From NCBI GenBank assembly GCA_013396915.1, contig VWZL01001368.1, positions 800,745 to 864,744 of the forward strand: a DNA stretch of 64,000 nt, given 5' to 3'. Below the pieces are notes generated by a model that was not told where the DNA came from, searched no databases, and saw nothing but the letters and a program-made list of their open reading frames with translations. Below are positions 51,875 through 64,000 of this stretch, in pieces. The stretch comes from Stercorarius parasiticus. Taxonomy: Eukaryota; Chordata; Aves; Charadriiformes; Stercorariidae. Within the stretch, counting starts at the first letter, position 1; every line of letters begins with the position of its first letter. A program made the translations under genes and the position numbers.

Positions 51875-52035
51875 AGTGAAGGTGGACACCTAATTAAAAT
51901 ATTTTCATTGCTGCTACCTCTCAGCACCAATGTCAGTGGGAGCAGCAGGTACTGAGAGCCTAGGAAATTCAAGCCATTTTTATTGAGGTGCTTCAATATG
52001 GCACTCCTATTTGAAAAGGCTGACACCAACTTCCA
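51875..52035. mobile_element. Old amniote interspersed repeat (family not named)
   Basis: GTGGACACCTAATTAAAAT, then CTCAGCACCAATGTCAGTGG, GAGGTGCTTCAATATGGCAC and TCCTATTTGAAAAGGCTGAC follow the order of a widespread amniote repeat. I remember that repeat as GGGCACCTAA, TCAATGGGAGC, TTAGGTGCCTAAATATGG and TTTGAAAATCTTGGCC. I cannot assign the family name or a reliable orientation. It lies inside a 51.2-52.3 kb stretch with many overlapping open frames, which this repeat partly explains. Confidence 0.45.
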
Positions 52036-53961
52036 CAGGAATCGATCAGTTTGATTAAGCAGACAGATTTTGGACAAGTGAGAACATTTTGATGAATGCT
52101 TCCCGAAAGGACGGCAGGGACAAAGAGGGAGTTTAAGGGAAATTGTGAGAGAAACTCGTAACGAAATGGAAGGGGAGAGGAAGGACACCGGGCCCCAGCC
52201 AAGCCCTAGTTACTGCTTTTAACATGTGCCTGGAACTGTATATATGTGAGTATAAGAGGGAAATGAGCCAGAACAAATAAAATTGCAAAGCAAATGCTAA
52301 ACATGTTTTTCTTCCCCACCTCATGGGAGAATAAATATTTTATCCTGCTACAGTTCTATTATTTATCTTCTTCATACCACATCCAATTGGGAAGTGAAAC
52401 TGTTAAGACTTAATGTCAAGGTTTAAGGGAACTGTTTCATTTTGAGTTCAAATGCTTCAGTTTGGCAGTACAACATCTGCTTCAAATGTTTCAAAGGCTC
52501 TTGACATTTACTACACTATGCCCCCAAAAATTCAAGCAACTGAGAGCATCACTGTGTACATTGTAAAACTGAAGATTCTTTGCAGCATGTCCCTAGTACA
52601 CTGTATGTCATCCCAGTGCAGAAAATAATGTACCATTCTGCACTAAGAATTTTATTTCAGCAATGTAGTAATAACACACTTTTTATTAGAGTGATAAAAA
52701 TATCACTCATTTCTTAGTATAAATAAAGATGACAGGTTATACAAAAGAGAGAAGGAAAACAGGAAAAAAATGAAAAAGAGGTTTACAAGAACCACAATCT
52801 GCTCTTGAGTATCACCCTACGGCACTTTCTTTGTGTGCCACTATTTGACAGGAGTTCAGAGCTGTAGTTTTTTCTCAGTGAACACCAATTTTAAAAAAGG
52901 ATTAAAAATCACGTCTTTTCATATATCTTATGGGTGTTTCTGAGATTACAAAACAAATAAAAAGAATGGAATTTTTTCATTGTATTTTTTTTTTTATTTG
53001 TTTGCAAGTGACCTTAGAACTCATAAATTTAAAAACTGTAGAAACACATTTTAGCAGCCAAAGACTCTTAGCATCAAAGGAAGGCAATATCAAGGCCAAA
53101 TTTACTGAATTTGCTTATACTAAGTAATGAAAACCATAATGTGAAAATTCTTTGTCTTTAAAGGATAACAAATATAAATCACAAGTCAAAATGGTGACTA
53201 AAACCAATCCCTTCCTTAACGTGACAAAATCAGTAAAAGAACGAAGTCCTCCTCAAATTTACATGTCCCACATCCACTGGGTGGGTTAATACCAGGTATA
53301 CAATTTATTTCACGCTATTAGTGCACAGAATAAGGTTGAACAGCACGTGTGGGCGGCTCAGTGGTCCCAACAAACATCTCATCTACATTCAACAGGGACC
53401 GTACCAAATAGCAAAACTGCAAGTCCTACTTAATTGCTACTTATCCATCAACCCCATGTGAGAGTTCGCAATCCAAACTGATAGTCCACACCAAGAGATA
53501 ATGTCATTTTCTGGGCTATTCATCATTTGTAGACAGATCTTCCTTAAAATCACAGCAAGAAGGAAAATATACATACATGAATATGGTCTTTGGACTTAAC
53601 TCACTACAGCATGTCCTTTGTGGATCATAAGACCAGTCAATGGAAGACATGAAGTGCTTGAAAGGCCTTATCCTAAAAGCAGGCAGCTCTTCCCTGACAG
53701 GACGGTAGCAGGTAATTTCAAGGATAGAGAGTGGGAAAGATGCACAGGTGTCAGAGGAGAATGCTTCCATTGCCTAGAGAACTGTGACCCACATTTAATT
53801 ATAATGGCATTGATACATTATCACTGGGGTAAGAGTTGCTGCAAAAGACACTAAAACTACTATACCTGGCCCAGGCTTTAGATTTTCAGGAAGAAAAATT
53901 AGTCAAAAAGGGCTATGCACAGAAAGTTCAAATCAGTACTAAATTTGGACTTACATTATGC

Positions 53962-54090
53962 AACCAAATAAAATGGGATATTTTTCATACACTCAGGCAA
54001 ATGTCATCGCAAAGAAAAGAGATGCTGACCAGGATGTGAATGAAGCCAAGTCACTCTTCCAGAGAACTCTCCACAAACGACTTCGTAAGA
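53962..54090 (+). repeat. Direct repeat copy 1 of a 130-bp pair
   Basis: Shares with 54806-54933 the words TTTTTCATA, CAGGCAAATG/TAGGCAAATG, AGAGATG-TGACCAGG, TGAATGAAGC and TTCCAGAGAACTCTCC. By eye, identity is about 80%. The flanks on both sides do not align. Family unknown. Confidence 0.85.
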
Positions 54091-54805
54091 AGGCTTCCAG
54101 TTTTCAAACACATATTATACCAAAAGAGGCTAAAAAAAATGAGTTAAATTTGTTGATCTAAAGGAAGCTCTGTAGGCCAAGTATCCTGCCAGGAGACTCA
54201 AAGTATTACAGTATGACAAATACATCTTTGCCTCTTCTAGCGTTCATATATATAGGTGATTGGGATTCTGCTGCCTACGTACCAGTTCTGTGAGATGCAG
54301 ACAAGATACCTCGGGTGGGACAGGGATCATCAGCTACTGACACTGGACAGAATGTGCGCTACAAAGGCTGGACGTATCGTGCAGCTACTGTTTGCCATAA
54401 CCCCACCAAGGCCCGGGAAAGCAACATGCTACCTTCCCATTTTCAGACACCAAAGATACCTTGCACCCCACTCCATAAAAAACTGAGTATGAGGTGTACA
54501 ATGGCAGACTCTAATCAAGTATTAGGTAATAAAGATAAGTACATGGTACTAATGACCATTTATGTCTCTACAGCACAGAAAAAACTACAGAAATGCATTT
54601 GCATTCAACTTCAGAGACATTGTACCGTTATTAATTCCACCTGTATAAAAAATTGAAAGTGAAATCTAAAATAACTGTATTAGTCCTAATAATTTTTCAA
54701 CTTTGGAAAATGCCAAATTTATGCAAAATTCACAATAACCTTTTTCACACATTACTCAGGTTGCCATTTTGGACCCATGCCAACCTGCTAAAACCCCAGA
54801 TACCA

Positions 54806-54933
54806 CATCTAAATAAGATGGGACATTTTTCATATACTTAGGCAAATGACACAGTGAAAGAAAGAGATGTTGACCAGGTTTGAATGAAGCTGAGTCATCC
54901 TTCCAGAGAACTCTCCAAACACCACCTTGTAAG
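54806..54933 (+). repeat. Direct repeat copy 2 of a 130-bp pair
   Basis: Second copy in the same orientation, 844 bases after the first, with one or two single-base indels relative to it. No terminal inverted repeat or clear target duplication was seen, so either a local duplication or two members of an interspersed family would fit. Confidence 0.85.
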
Positions 54934-57120
54934 TCTAACTACTTCAACATCTCCAACATAAGCTATGCTCTTTTTGAAACAGGAATCTCAACGACGTATC
55001 ATAGGATCAGATCAACTCTCTACAAGAGATGAATATACATCAGCTAAGAAGAAAGATACAGAAGTAAAATGAGAGCAGCTTGCCACAAGTATTTCTTGGG
55101 AGCAAGCAGATATGTTGTGGTTACCAAAGTAGAAATGTGAATCTCCACTCACTTAGGTCTAAATTTATTTTTTCCTTCTTCCTGCAACTAAAGAACTATA
55201 ACTGGGAGAAAAGAAAGATATTGCAATTACAAAACAAACTGGAGATTAAATACAGAGAATCTGAGCTAGCTTTCAGCACAAGCACTGACTGTAGTCTAGC
55301 TGCCGCTACATAAACATTCCCAAGTGCTACAGCGATACCAACAATTAGAGTACCTTGCCTTAAAATCTGAAAATCGTGAGTATCATGATCCTACAGGCTG
55401 AATGCAAAATGTCTTTGGCCTTAGAAACAAGGGTTATTTCTTTGTTGATAAGTATCATGTATTTCTTCCATATTTCTGTTTATTGATATTGGAACATTTT
55501 CAGGTGAATCCATGTGAACAGTTTCTAGAGCTTTGCAAGATTTTGAATAATTTAGTCAGACACTATGGAGCTAGCTTGTATTTTAAGTATTCACATCACG
55601 TTTAGAAGAAACTGTGCCTGCTTTACATTTAAGAATACCTTCAAAAATACCTCTTTAGATCTTTACTGAATTCTGATGCATTTTATCTGTCTTAACAAGA
55701 TAATGAGTATGAATTCCACCCCATTACCTGTGGTTAAAAAAGCACTTAAATATATCCTTAGGTCTATTTCTGTTCTGTGCAATACTTAAGCCAATGTATG
55801 TCCCTTCCAACTGAAAATACTCTGTTCTATTCTAAGTCTCACTGCCTTCAGTAAGAATTTATGTGAACCAAATTAAGCACGTCCTTAAGTTCATCTGAGT
55901 AAGGACGCTCTTCTACATCAGGGTTGAAATGCTACCACTTTCAAACACTACTTGATCACACGAACATCTTCCTTTATATCTTGACACCATCAGATTTTCT
56001 AATGTCTCTATACACCGAGTGCAGGGAATACACACATGCAGACCTTATGTCCTTTACACATCAAGTGACTGAGGAAAAGAGGTCAGAAGTCATTTTCTCT
56101 GCCCATAAACCTTAATAAACGAAACAACCTTTTCAGGATCACAGTGGCCAAATAGGAAATAGAGGCATCCAAAAAACAATTTGTAGCTCTTGAGAACGTA
56201 CTCTCACTTAGAGTAGCACTCCTAGAAGTGCTCATACAAGTGCACAAACTAATTCCAGCAGAAGAAAAAGCACATGCCTCTGTCAGTGCTGCGCTCAACT
56301 TTGGGTAAACCAAGCATACGTACACATGGATAATCCTATCCACTTGTTAAAACTTTGGAATATTAAGGCAGTACACCACAACAAGTGTAAGCTTAAGAAT
56401 ATGAATATTGCCGTAACTGATGCGTGCACACTCCAGGACTGACAACATCAACCAGACATCCAGAAAATAGGTAAAGGACTTTCAGAAAAGTTTGTACTAC
56501 TTTGAAACAAGTCAGCCTGGCTTACGGACCAAGCAGTACCTAAGCAATCCAGCACCTAAGTACTTTTGTTTAGCACTGTTATTAGACAAAGAAATTGGAG
56601 TTGAAAATGGATTTTAAATAAAAAAATGCTATAAATCATAAGTCAAAAATCTAGGAATTATTTGTTTTTCAATTAACTTTTGACAGATGTCAGTTCCACT
56701 CAAGACTCATTTTTTATTAACCATACACACACACAGATGCCATGTCTTACAAAAAAACTCCACTATCACTGCCTTGAAGGACTTCAACAACCTTACTTCA
56801 AAACTCATTTTTCAGAAGTCTGTAATTCAGTCACAAAAAAAATACACTCCAGGCTGAAACCCCACATTCATAAGTTTTAGTACACAAGCATTCCTTCAGT
56901 TTAATTTGGTTTAAATTAGAGTCTTTCCAAGTTATAAAATCATCAAACAAAAGATCTATCATTTTACTTTTTAGGAAAATGTTCTTGTTACTCAAAAATA
57001 GCTTTGCATTTCCCTACTTGATTTGATTTTTAATTGAATGAACATAACTAAATTTAACGTGATATTTTATGTTAATTTACCCTTCAAGCACTCTCAGTGA
57101 AATGAAACTAGGCTACACAA

Positions 57121-57170
57121 GTCAATGACTTATGTAGTCTTATGTAAGTCTAAAGACTTATGTAGATTAA
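57121..57170 (+). repeat. Short local repeats of GACTTATGTAG
   Basis: GACTTATGTAG occurs at 57127 and 57155, with an intervening related TCTTATGTAAGTC. This looks like a slippage-type duplication. Confidence 0.85.
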
Positions 57171-60100
57171 GAAACTAATACTGTTGAACGCATATACTTG
57201 CTACTCTTCTATAACGACGTCCAACACTGTTCAGTGTGTAGAGATACATTATTTCAACAATGCTTATGTTTTTTTCCAGCTGTGTAGTTTTCTTCACCTC
57301 AGCAGTCGCCTCCATTTTCTGCTCCCATTTCAATGGGGCGTAGTTGTTTCTGCCCTGACATCACTTCCGCATACCCTTCTGCCATATTGTATGTGGTCAA
57401 TCAACAAGTCCACCACGGATATTCACAGCATCTGAAATCATTACGTTATCTTACTCTGAAGGTCAAGTGAACTCTTTACGAGTTGGTGCCCCTGCTCCAT
57501 CTAGATAGAGAATTTTCTGCAACTCATATAATATGTAATACAAGAATCCCGCCTGAAGTTAGAAAAGTCATTATTCTATACTTGACACACAGCTCTGATT
57601 AAGCCCAGGTTTACAGCGTGGAATGCTCCAGCTGGCACATGCTAGAATGCTTTAAAGCATTCACCAATGAGTCACCTCATTTTGCCATTTAAAAAAATTA
57701 GTATGTACTTTACATCACACAGAAACAATCTTTTCCTTCAGAAATCTCTCATGGTTGGGAATCTATCAATGCTGCTTAGCTTGAACTTCTCTTTTTACTT
57801 TTACATATAGAGTTAATAAAACTTGAGGAAGCACCTGTTTTCAAAGGGATCTATCTAATATACTAGTTTTTGATTCCTGGCATTAAAAGAAAAGCTTGAG
57901 TATTTGTGGCGCTTTCATAGCCCCAGAAGAATTTCAGCTTTCTTCCCACTGGGATACACGTTATAATTCAGAACCATTTAAATTACTCCTTGCAAGAACA
58001 ATTGAAAGTTAAAAAACAAAAGTCACAACAAAACCATAGATGATTCAAGAGACCCTTCATATATTAAAGGAATTCTTATTCTGTATACTGAGGATTTGTT
58101 CTTATGATTATACTACTAAAAGTTGTGCTCTTGTCATTCAAGGTTTGCCTATTTTTTCTTTCTTTTTGTCTATTTTTTCTTTCCTTCATTCTCTGTTTAT
58201 CCAAAAAAATAACAGTGTGTTGTAAAACACACCCAAAACCAGAGAAAGTGATTTATTTGCTCACATCTTCCAGAAGAGAACTTTGGCTCCCTTTAAGTCT
58301 TCCCCCAGAGAGTATGAACTGTTTATCATTTATACTTTTTATAATTTTGTTTGTATTGCCGTATTTTGTTTCAATTAGTCTTGCCCCAGTTCAGCTCTGG
58401 ATTTATGAATATGAGGGAGAAACCCATTTCCATCAACGTTCACGTTACTGTAACTCGAGGAGAAACACGCCTGACTTAGTGTTGCTTCTCAAGGAGCCTA
58501 CAAGGCAAAGGAACTTTCCATCAGATTTTTTTTTAATGTGGAATTCTGGTTTACATATCACTATAAATAGTCAACAACATGGATTTACCAGTGTCCTTCA
58601 AAGGGCAACCTGAAAGCCTCATTTCACACACCGTTCCTTTAACTAGGCAGTGTCAGTCTTGCAGAGTAACCCTCAGTTTCTTAAATGAGTGGTATAACAA
58701 CATATAACACACAACTATCACTCTACCAAATTTGTATCAAGAGAACCTCAAAAGCAGAGAGACAGAAACACATCATCTGAAATAGAACAGTGTATTAGAT
58801 AAGGTAGAGCAAGGGAAAAAGAAATTTTACTGGTTTAGAAGTCTCATCCATACATGCAATCAGCAGCCTTAAATGTATTTTAAAATTACATACGTGCTTC
58901 AAGATTCTAATAGGCTACATATCAAACTCTCACTACCTCCCTCGTAATCATGTCCTAATATGTCAATGGGATAATAAAATAATTTCCAATCAAGCAGCTA
59001 CTTCAATTTGTCCTAGTTATGCAGAGACTTCTGAGAAAACATTGTGGCCATACCTAAAAAAGCTTAAATATTTTAACTCTGTTGTAACCAATAAAATCAA
59101 TTATGTCTTTTGTTTGTTCATTTTTGTTTCTCACAAAAAACACAGCTGCTTAATTACATATCCATTATGCACCTTCATAGCATTCTTTCCAGTAATTTTT
59201 TGGCAGTGCAAAAGGCAGTAAGATGTCACCAGTGAAAGGAATTGACGTAATAAGAGTCATCATACATACTTTATCTAGATCAGAAATGTAAACCTCATCT
59301 CTTTTCTATTCATTTGCTCCTTCCTGTACACCTGGGTCACATTCCCTTAATTAACAGGAAAAATCCTAGCTATATGTTCCCATTATCCAATAAACATAAA
59401 TGGTCAAATTCTTCAGCTTGATGACCTCATCAGAGGTCAGCTGACAAACTGGATATACTCACTTCCACTTACAGATATTTCTTGCTTTGTACTTGTGGTT
59501 TTTACCATAACAAAAAACCCCTTTCACGTAGACAGTCTTCATTATTGTTTCCTAAGGCTGCTCTGTGTAGCTTTAATGGATGCTACTATGACAAGCTCTC
59601 AAAAGCAGTGGACAGAATCATAAGTCCTCCGTTTTCTTGGTTTTTATAAATACCCAGATTTTTGCAGGATGCCACAGAAACCTAGCAAATCACAGCAATA
59701 CAATTCACATTTTAAAACTTATCCATAACGATAAAAGAAATCATACGCTTAGGCAAGTGCCTGAAAAAGTATTTTAGTCCGAAGGGATGAGGAAAAAAGA
59801 ACTGACTTGTAAGTCCAGATGCTAGAATCCCGTAACAAAAAAAAGGTTTCCTCACACTAGCCTGCAATGCTGTTCCTTAAGTACTAAAATAAATATAACT
59901 TAAATGATTACTTCTGATATATTGCAGTAATACCAGATACTTGATTGCAATTTTATTGAGAAAGAGACAGAATGCACTGAAAGAAGAAACAGAAGAGTAA
60001 GTCAGATTTGAATGAAAAAAGGGCTAATCTGTTCAAAGCTATGAAAACACCTCTACTTTGACTAGACAAGGAGTACACGCTGCGTAGGACAGAAGGTGCT

Positions 60101-60985
60101 TCTGCTTAAACAGTGCAGCATCAATGATTATGACAGCAGTTTAATTTAGTTTTATTCTTCATCGGTTCTTTCATTTTGATGTAAACTAACTTGACTGAGC
60201 AAAACCACATCCTTCTTGCACATCAGGACGAAAGCCTAAGTTTTCAAGCTACATAAATGTCCCTAGTGCAAACCCTTGCCTAAAATGATGTTCCACTTTT
60301 AAATCACAGGTAATCTGAGATGGCAATTCTTAGCTACTCTCCGCTGCACGTTCCTGCATTTCTTTCTGGTCTACACTTATTCTTCAGAATACTATCACAT
60401 TGCACCTCCAAAAAAAATCTGTATCACACTGATTGTTAAGCCTTCACATAGAACATTTGAAGGAGAGTCTGAGGTAGAATTATCTAATGCAATGCATCCT
60501 TAAAACACTAAACCTCTTACAAGCATACATAGCTAAGAAAACTCTTCAGATGAAAAATCTGTATGCGTCTTGATGCAAACTGGTCATGGTATGTACTATG
60601 CCTGTAAATCAAATTAGCAAATTTAACAAACAACAGTTGGCAGGAAATGTACAGTACTCCTGCCCCTGGGCTGCTGTCCTGTAAAATAAAACAATGATTT
60701 ATTAAATACATTTAACCTACATGAGAGCAGTCATAACAGCCCTCCACAGGTTCAATCCACTTTTTTTAGGAGATTTTTTGCTTTTTGAGTGTAGAATAAG
60801 TATTGTCCATAGAAGATTACACAAAACGATACAGTTACTAAGTCTTGATATTTTATTAAGGAACAGAAAATATACCGACTAAAAGCTATTATTTAAAAAC
60901 CAAAGATTAAAAATCAAAGAACATCTACAGTGCAGGTTACACTTGCTCATTCTGTCCCCACCATCATTCTAAAATAGTCACTATT

Positions 60986-61112
60986 GCCTTGATTCACCAA
61001 GTTACTTAAGCATATGTCTGATTTTAAGAACGTGAATAATCCCCTGAAGGCAAATGACTACTCACTCAATTAAAGTTAGACATATGCTTAAGTACCTTGA
61101 TGAATTGAAGCC
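60986..61112. mobile_element. Palindromic MITE-like relic
   Basis: The arms at about 60986-61041 and 61056-61112 are imperfect reverse complements. ACTTAAGCATATGTCT in the left arm pairs exactly inside AGACATATGCTTAAGT of the right arm, and GATTCACCAAGTT pairs with AACTTCATCAATTC-like sequence further out. The pattern matches an old palindromic amniote repeat with GATTCAGCAAAGCACTTAAG at both ends, as I remember it, probably a non-autonomous DNA transposon. Seen directly: the inverted repeat. The family is inference. Confidence 0.75.
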
Positions 61113-64000
61113 TGTAATTGCCTGCAGTTGTTTCTGCCAATTTTGCTGCAAGTAAAAAAACAGAGTTTTGCCAGTGAAAATGTGATATCATAATGCTTTT
61201 ATCACTGCAGAGATTAATTTTATTTAACCTCTTTTTTTCTTTCAAGTTTGTTTTTCTACCCATAGTTCTAGGCAAAGAGTTCATCGAAGTAGAGACAATA
61301 AAGAAAATGACATTTTAAACATAAAATAATGTGAGGGTTTGGTTTTTCTTCCATTCGTTTATAGAAAATCTCTGCTGAAGTATGAAGTGTAAAACTTGGA
61401 AAAGGCATAGGAGACTTGCTACTTCAAGTAGCTGATACTGAATTTATTGGGCAGAGTCATAAATCGAAAGAGCATGATGATGGATGAAATGAATACAAAA
61501 AGAAGCTCCAGTTCAGAAGACTTTTCTAAGCTAGGAAGCTCTGCAGTGCTTGCAAGAACTAGGGTCCTGGGCCTATTGCAGCACCCTGCGAAGTCTACAG
61601 GAAGATTTACATTAAATTTTGAGAAGTGGATTGAACTGTTACTTCTCACAAACTATTAGCTTCCCCTAGTTTAGGAGAAACCACATACTTGGCAATACCT
61701 GCTAAAAGTTGTTATTTTTTAATGGTTCCTAAAAAATAGGATAAGAAATAAAAGGGAAGGAACATTAAAAAGAAAATCTCTACTTATAAACAGAATGAAA
61801 TCCTTGTAAAGTATGTTCCTTAGATCTATTAAGACTTCATAAACATACTATTAAAAACACAGCAACTCTAAACAATTTATGACATCACAATTCACAGCCT
61901 TCCTGCCTGATCTAAGGCTGAGGCAGAAAGCGGCTGCTGTTCTGTGGCTATGGCTTAAATAACTCGCACAAGAAAGATACAATGATCACTGTCCAAAAGG
62001 TGAGAACCAAACATGATTTACACCATCTAAAAGGTCAGTATTCAAGAATTTACCAACAAGAGGTTTTGCTGGTAGAACAAAACTGTTGGTGATAAAGAAC
62101 TGCATAGGTAAGTTGTCAAAAATGCTCACAAAGAATAGATAAAAAAGCATCAATTCGTAAGAGTTTGAGGGATTCTGGCCCCTCAATTATTTGGCCCCTC
62201 GATCCCCCTGGATTATTTGCTGGAAAACATCCTTAAATACACCTATGCTAGACTCACACCTATAAACTACAAACCTTCACAGCAGTGCTAGCCTACAGAT
62301 TTCTTCCCTCACCTGAAGTTTTTGATTAAAAGAATTGTAAAGGCTTTTCAACTCTTCATAACAAATTATTTGGACGTATGCTTTTTCCTTTTCTCCCTGC
62401 GAGTCCTAACATTTCCTTATATAAAGACAAACTGGGTATAGCCCAAATTTGCCCACAAGGCTTAAAAACACATAAAATATACCCAGAAGGTTACCAGTTC
62501 TACTTTTGGAATTATATCCAAAGGTTCTGAATAAAATTCATGTTTGTATATAAACCATGCATCCTGCTCCCATTGAGAGTACCCACCAAAATATCAGCTT
62601 CAAAAATAATAGAAACAGCTACAAAAATCACAGTATGGAGCACTGAAAAAATTGTTTGAAAAGGAAAAAAAAGGTTAACCCGATCTTATATATGAAAAGG
62701 AATGACTACTACTTCCTTCAAATTGGCGTACCAACAATTTGTGATCGGAATTCAAGCCCCATTCCTGAATCGCACAGGAGAAATGGGAACACGCAATGGG
62801 AGTTTTCAGGAATATGTACTTATAAAATGAATACAATAGGGAAAGAAAGGGGATGGGGGAACTGTTCTGTAGTAGCTTAACCTGCTTACCTCTCCGAGAT
62901 TACCTAGGAGAGGTAAATATGTTATTAATCTAGCACAAGTATGACTTCACCAAGCATACATTTCAAACCGTATTCCGTGCTCCTGAGAATACCCTTTCCA
63001 CTGCAAGTCCTCCTACGTGTAGCTATGTAACACACAAAGTATTTCTCACTGCAACATACAGTCACTTAATAATTACCATTTGGGGTTAACATTCTTAAAA
63101 TACCTTTTAGAATGATTATTAAATAAATCTGTTGCACTGGATTAAAAATCTACACAGAAATACCTATCATTTCATCGTTACTATATTAACTCACAGTTTT
63201 CCCTTGAGAAAACAAAAGAGGAAACTAACCTGATTTTCCACTTTAAACTATGTTCTCCAAGCAACTTTAGTGTTAAAATTTCTGCTAAGACAATCATTGC
63301 TTCCAATTTTCCCCTGAAGCTACGGCCGTTCATAACCACAGTTTGTTAGAGTGATAAACTGAACTTTAAACTTTTAAGAAAATGCCATAAACAAATCTAA
63401 ATAAAGCAAGCATGCACCTGCTCCCATACTTAATTCTTCTCTGCATTTGGTTAGGTTGTCAAGTCCTCTTGTTAAATAATAGTCTGAATCACATCCTGGT
63501 TTAAAAAAAAATTATCCACAAATAGTTCCTAAAAAATCTCTGGCTTTTTATTTCAAAAGTTTTATAACTAAACAGGGTTCAACTCCCGCAATAACTCTGC
63601 AGATTGTTTCCACCCACACAAAAAAATCCAGCCTACTTACTGTAAAATTTATACGCAAAATGTGTAACGCTATTTTCCAACTGAAAACAAAATCAACAGT
63701 GTGAAGAAGTGTAGAGTTCATACTAACTCTAGAGAAAACGATGTCCAATATATCTTGTTCAAACGGTAAGTGAAATCGGAAAAGCTCACAAGGAGCAGGA
63801 GGGGAAGTTCAACCTTTAACTGAACTATTACAAATAGCAAAAGTAAATTTAGGGCCTTGAGGGGGTGAGAGAGGAGAAGGATGTGAGGGCTGAAATCCTG
63901 CAGCATTTTTACAATAGTTTTTTACAATTCATTCATTTCCAGATGACGAAGAGCAACTTTGCAGACAAGGTAAGAGCACCTGAAGGGGACTAGAAAGATA

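Larger units (their letters stand above)
21230..64000 (-). other. SUGCT: SUGCT long intron upstream of the 21.2 kb exon (partial)
   Basis: At least 42,771 bases of one intron, its acceptor at 21230 and its donor beyond the right edge. The conclusion depends on my not finding the preceding exon (sequence near GTAHGSIVPYQ) on the minus strand in an eye scan. SUGCT is known to have very long introns in other vertebrates. It carries most of the repeats listed separately. Stretches in which I recognise nothing are 21.3-25.0, 25.8-32.1, 32.5-34.6, 36.1-39.2, 41.9-49.4, 52.1-53.9, 55.0-60.9 and 61.2-64.0 kb, apart from microsatellites and the candidate noncoding blocks in the findings. Confidence 0.8.

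Noticed and set aside
58104..58613. 169-codon plus-strand open frame, one of the longest outside CR1
   Set aside because: It opens with a low-complexity Phe/Leu/Ser run from T-rich DNA, has no recognisable domain, no splice or promoter context, and lies in intron sequence. Most likely a chance frame.
63200..63300. Minus-strand donor-like AATCAG|GTTAGT as an upstream SUGCT exon
   Set aside because: The sequence before it has an in-frame stop in the needed phase and no similarity to the expected SUGCT residues.
63943..63969. Plus-strand micro-exon look-alike, TTTCCAG before ATGACG and AAG before GTAAGAG
   Set aside because: Only 27 bases, no partner exons on the plus strand, and no recognised protein. 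Such AG...GT pairs occur by chance.
1..64000. Search for tRNA, rRNA, CRISPR, operon, toxin or phage-type systems
   Set aside because: No tRNA B-box with paired A-box, no regularly spaced repeats and no bacterial-style gene arrangement were seen. The window is vertebrate intron.

Overview
The window is avian nuclear DNA lying inside one gene. The bird assignment rests on chicken-repeat-1 (CR1) LINE copies, including the CR1-type 3' end with the octamer ATTCTATG, together with an AT-rich, intron-dominated layout that has no operons, CpG island, tRNA or rRNA. Two distinct CR1 subfamilies and older degraded copies are present. I cannot name the species.

The host gene is SUGCT, encoding mitochondrial succinyl-CoA:glutarate CoA-transferase (CaiB/BaiF, class III CoA-transferase family), on the minus strand. 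Three consecutive internal coding exons were found: 21158-21229, 16963-17060 and 4172-4274. Their phases join exactly (0/0, then a split codon of 2+1 bases, then 0). Together they encode 91 residues of the C-terminal half of the enzyme, compared with the human protein from memory. Exons further 5' in the gene lie beyond the right edge of the window. The last exons lie beyond the left edge.

Layout: 1-4171 is the intron downstream of the 4.2 kb exon. 4275-16962 is an intron with a MIR-like relic and two CR1 fragments. 17061-21157 is an intron with one very degraded CR1-like relic. 21230-64000 is at least 42.8 kb of a single long intron. That intron carries a CR1 fragment at 25.0-25.8 kb, a 1.4 kb plus-strand CR1 at 34.6-36.0 kb with a large open reverse-transcriptase segment, a 2.65 kb minus-strand CR1 at 39.2-41.9 kb, and a short CR1 3' end at 49.4 kb. 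It also holds a MIR-type SINE at 49.7 kb, an old amniote repeat at 51.9 kb, a pair of diverged 130-bp direct repeats at 54.0 and 54.8 kb, a palindromic MITE-like relic at 61.0 kb and several microsatellites.

The only proteins encoded with support are the SUGCT exons and broken CR1 ORF2 pieces. Other open frames are short, lack recognisable domains and are best read as chance frames in intron DNA. I saw no new defence, mobile or biosynthetic system. The observations worth a second look are unexplained composition blocks, structured repeat boundaries and possible conserved noncoding stretches.
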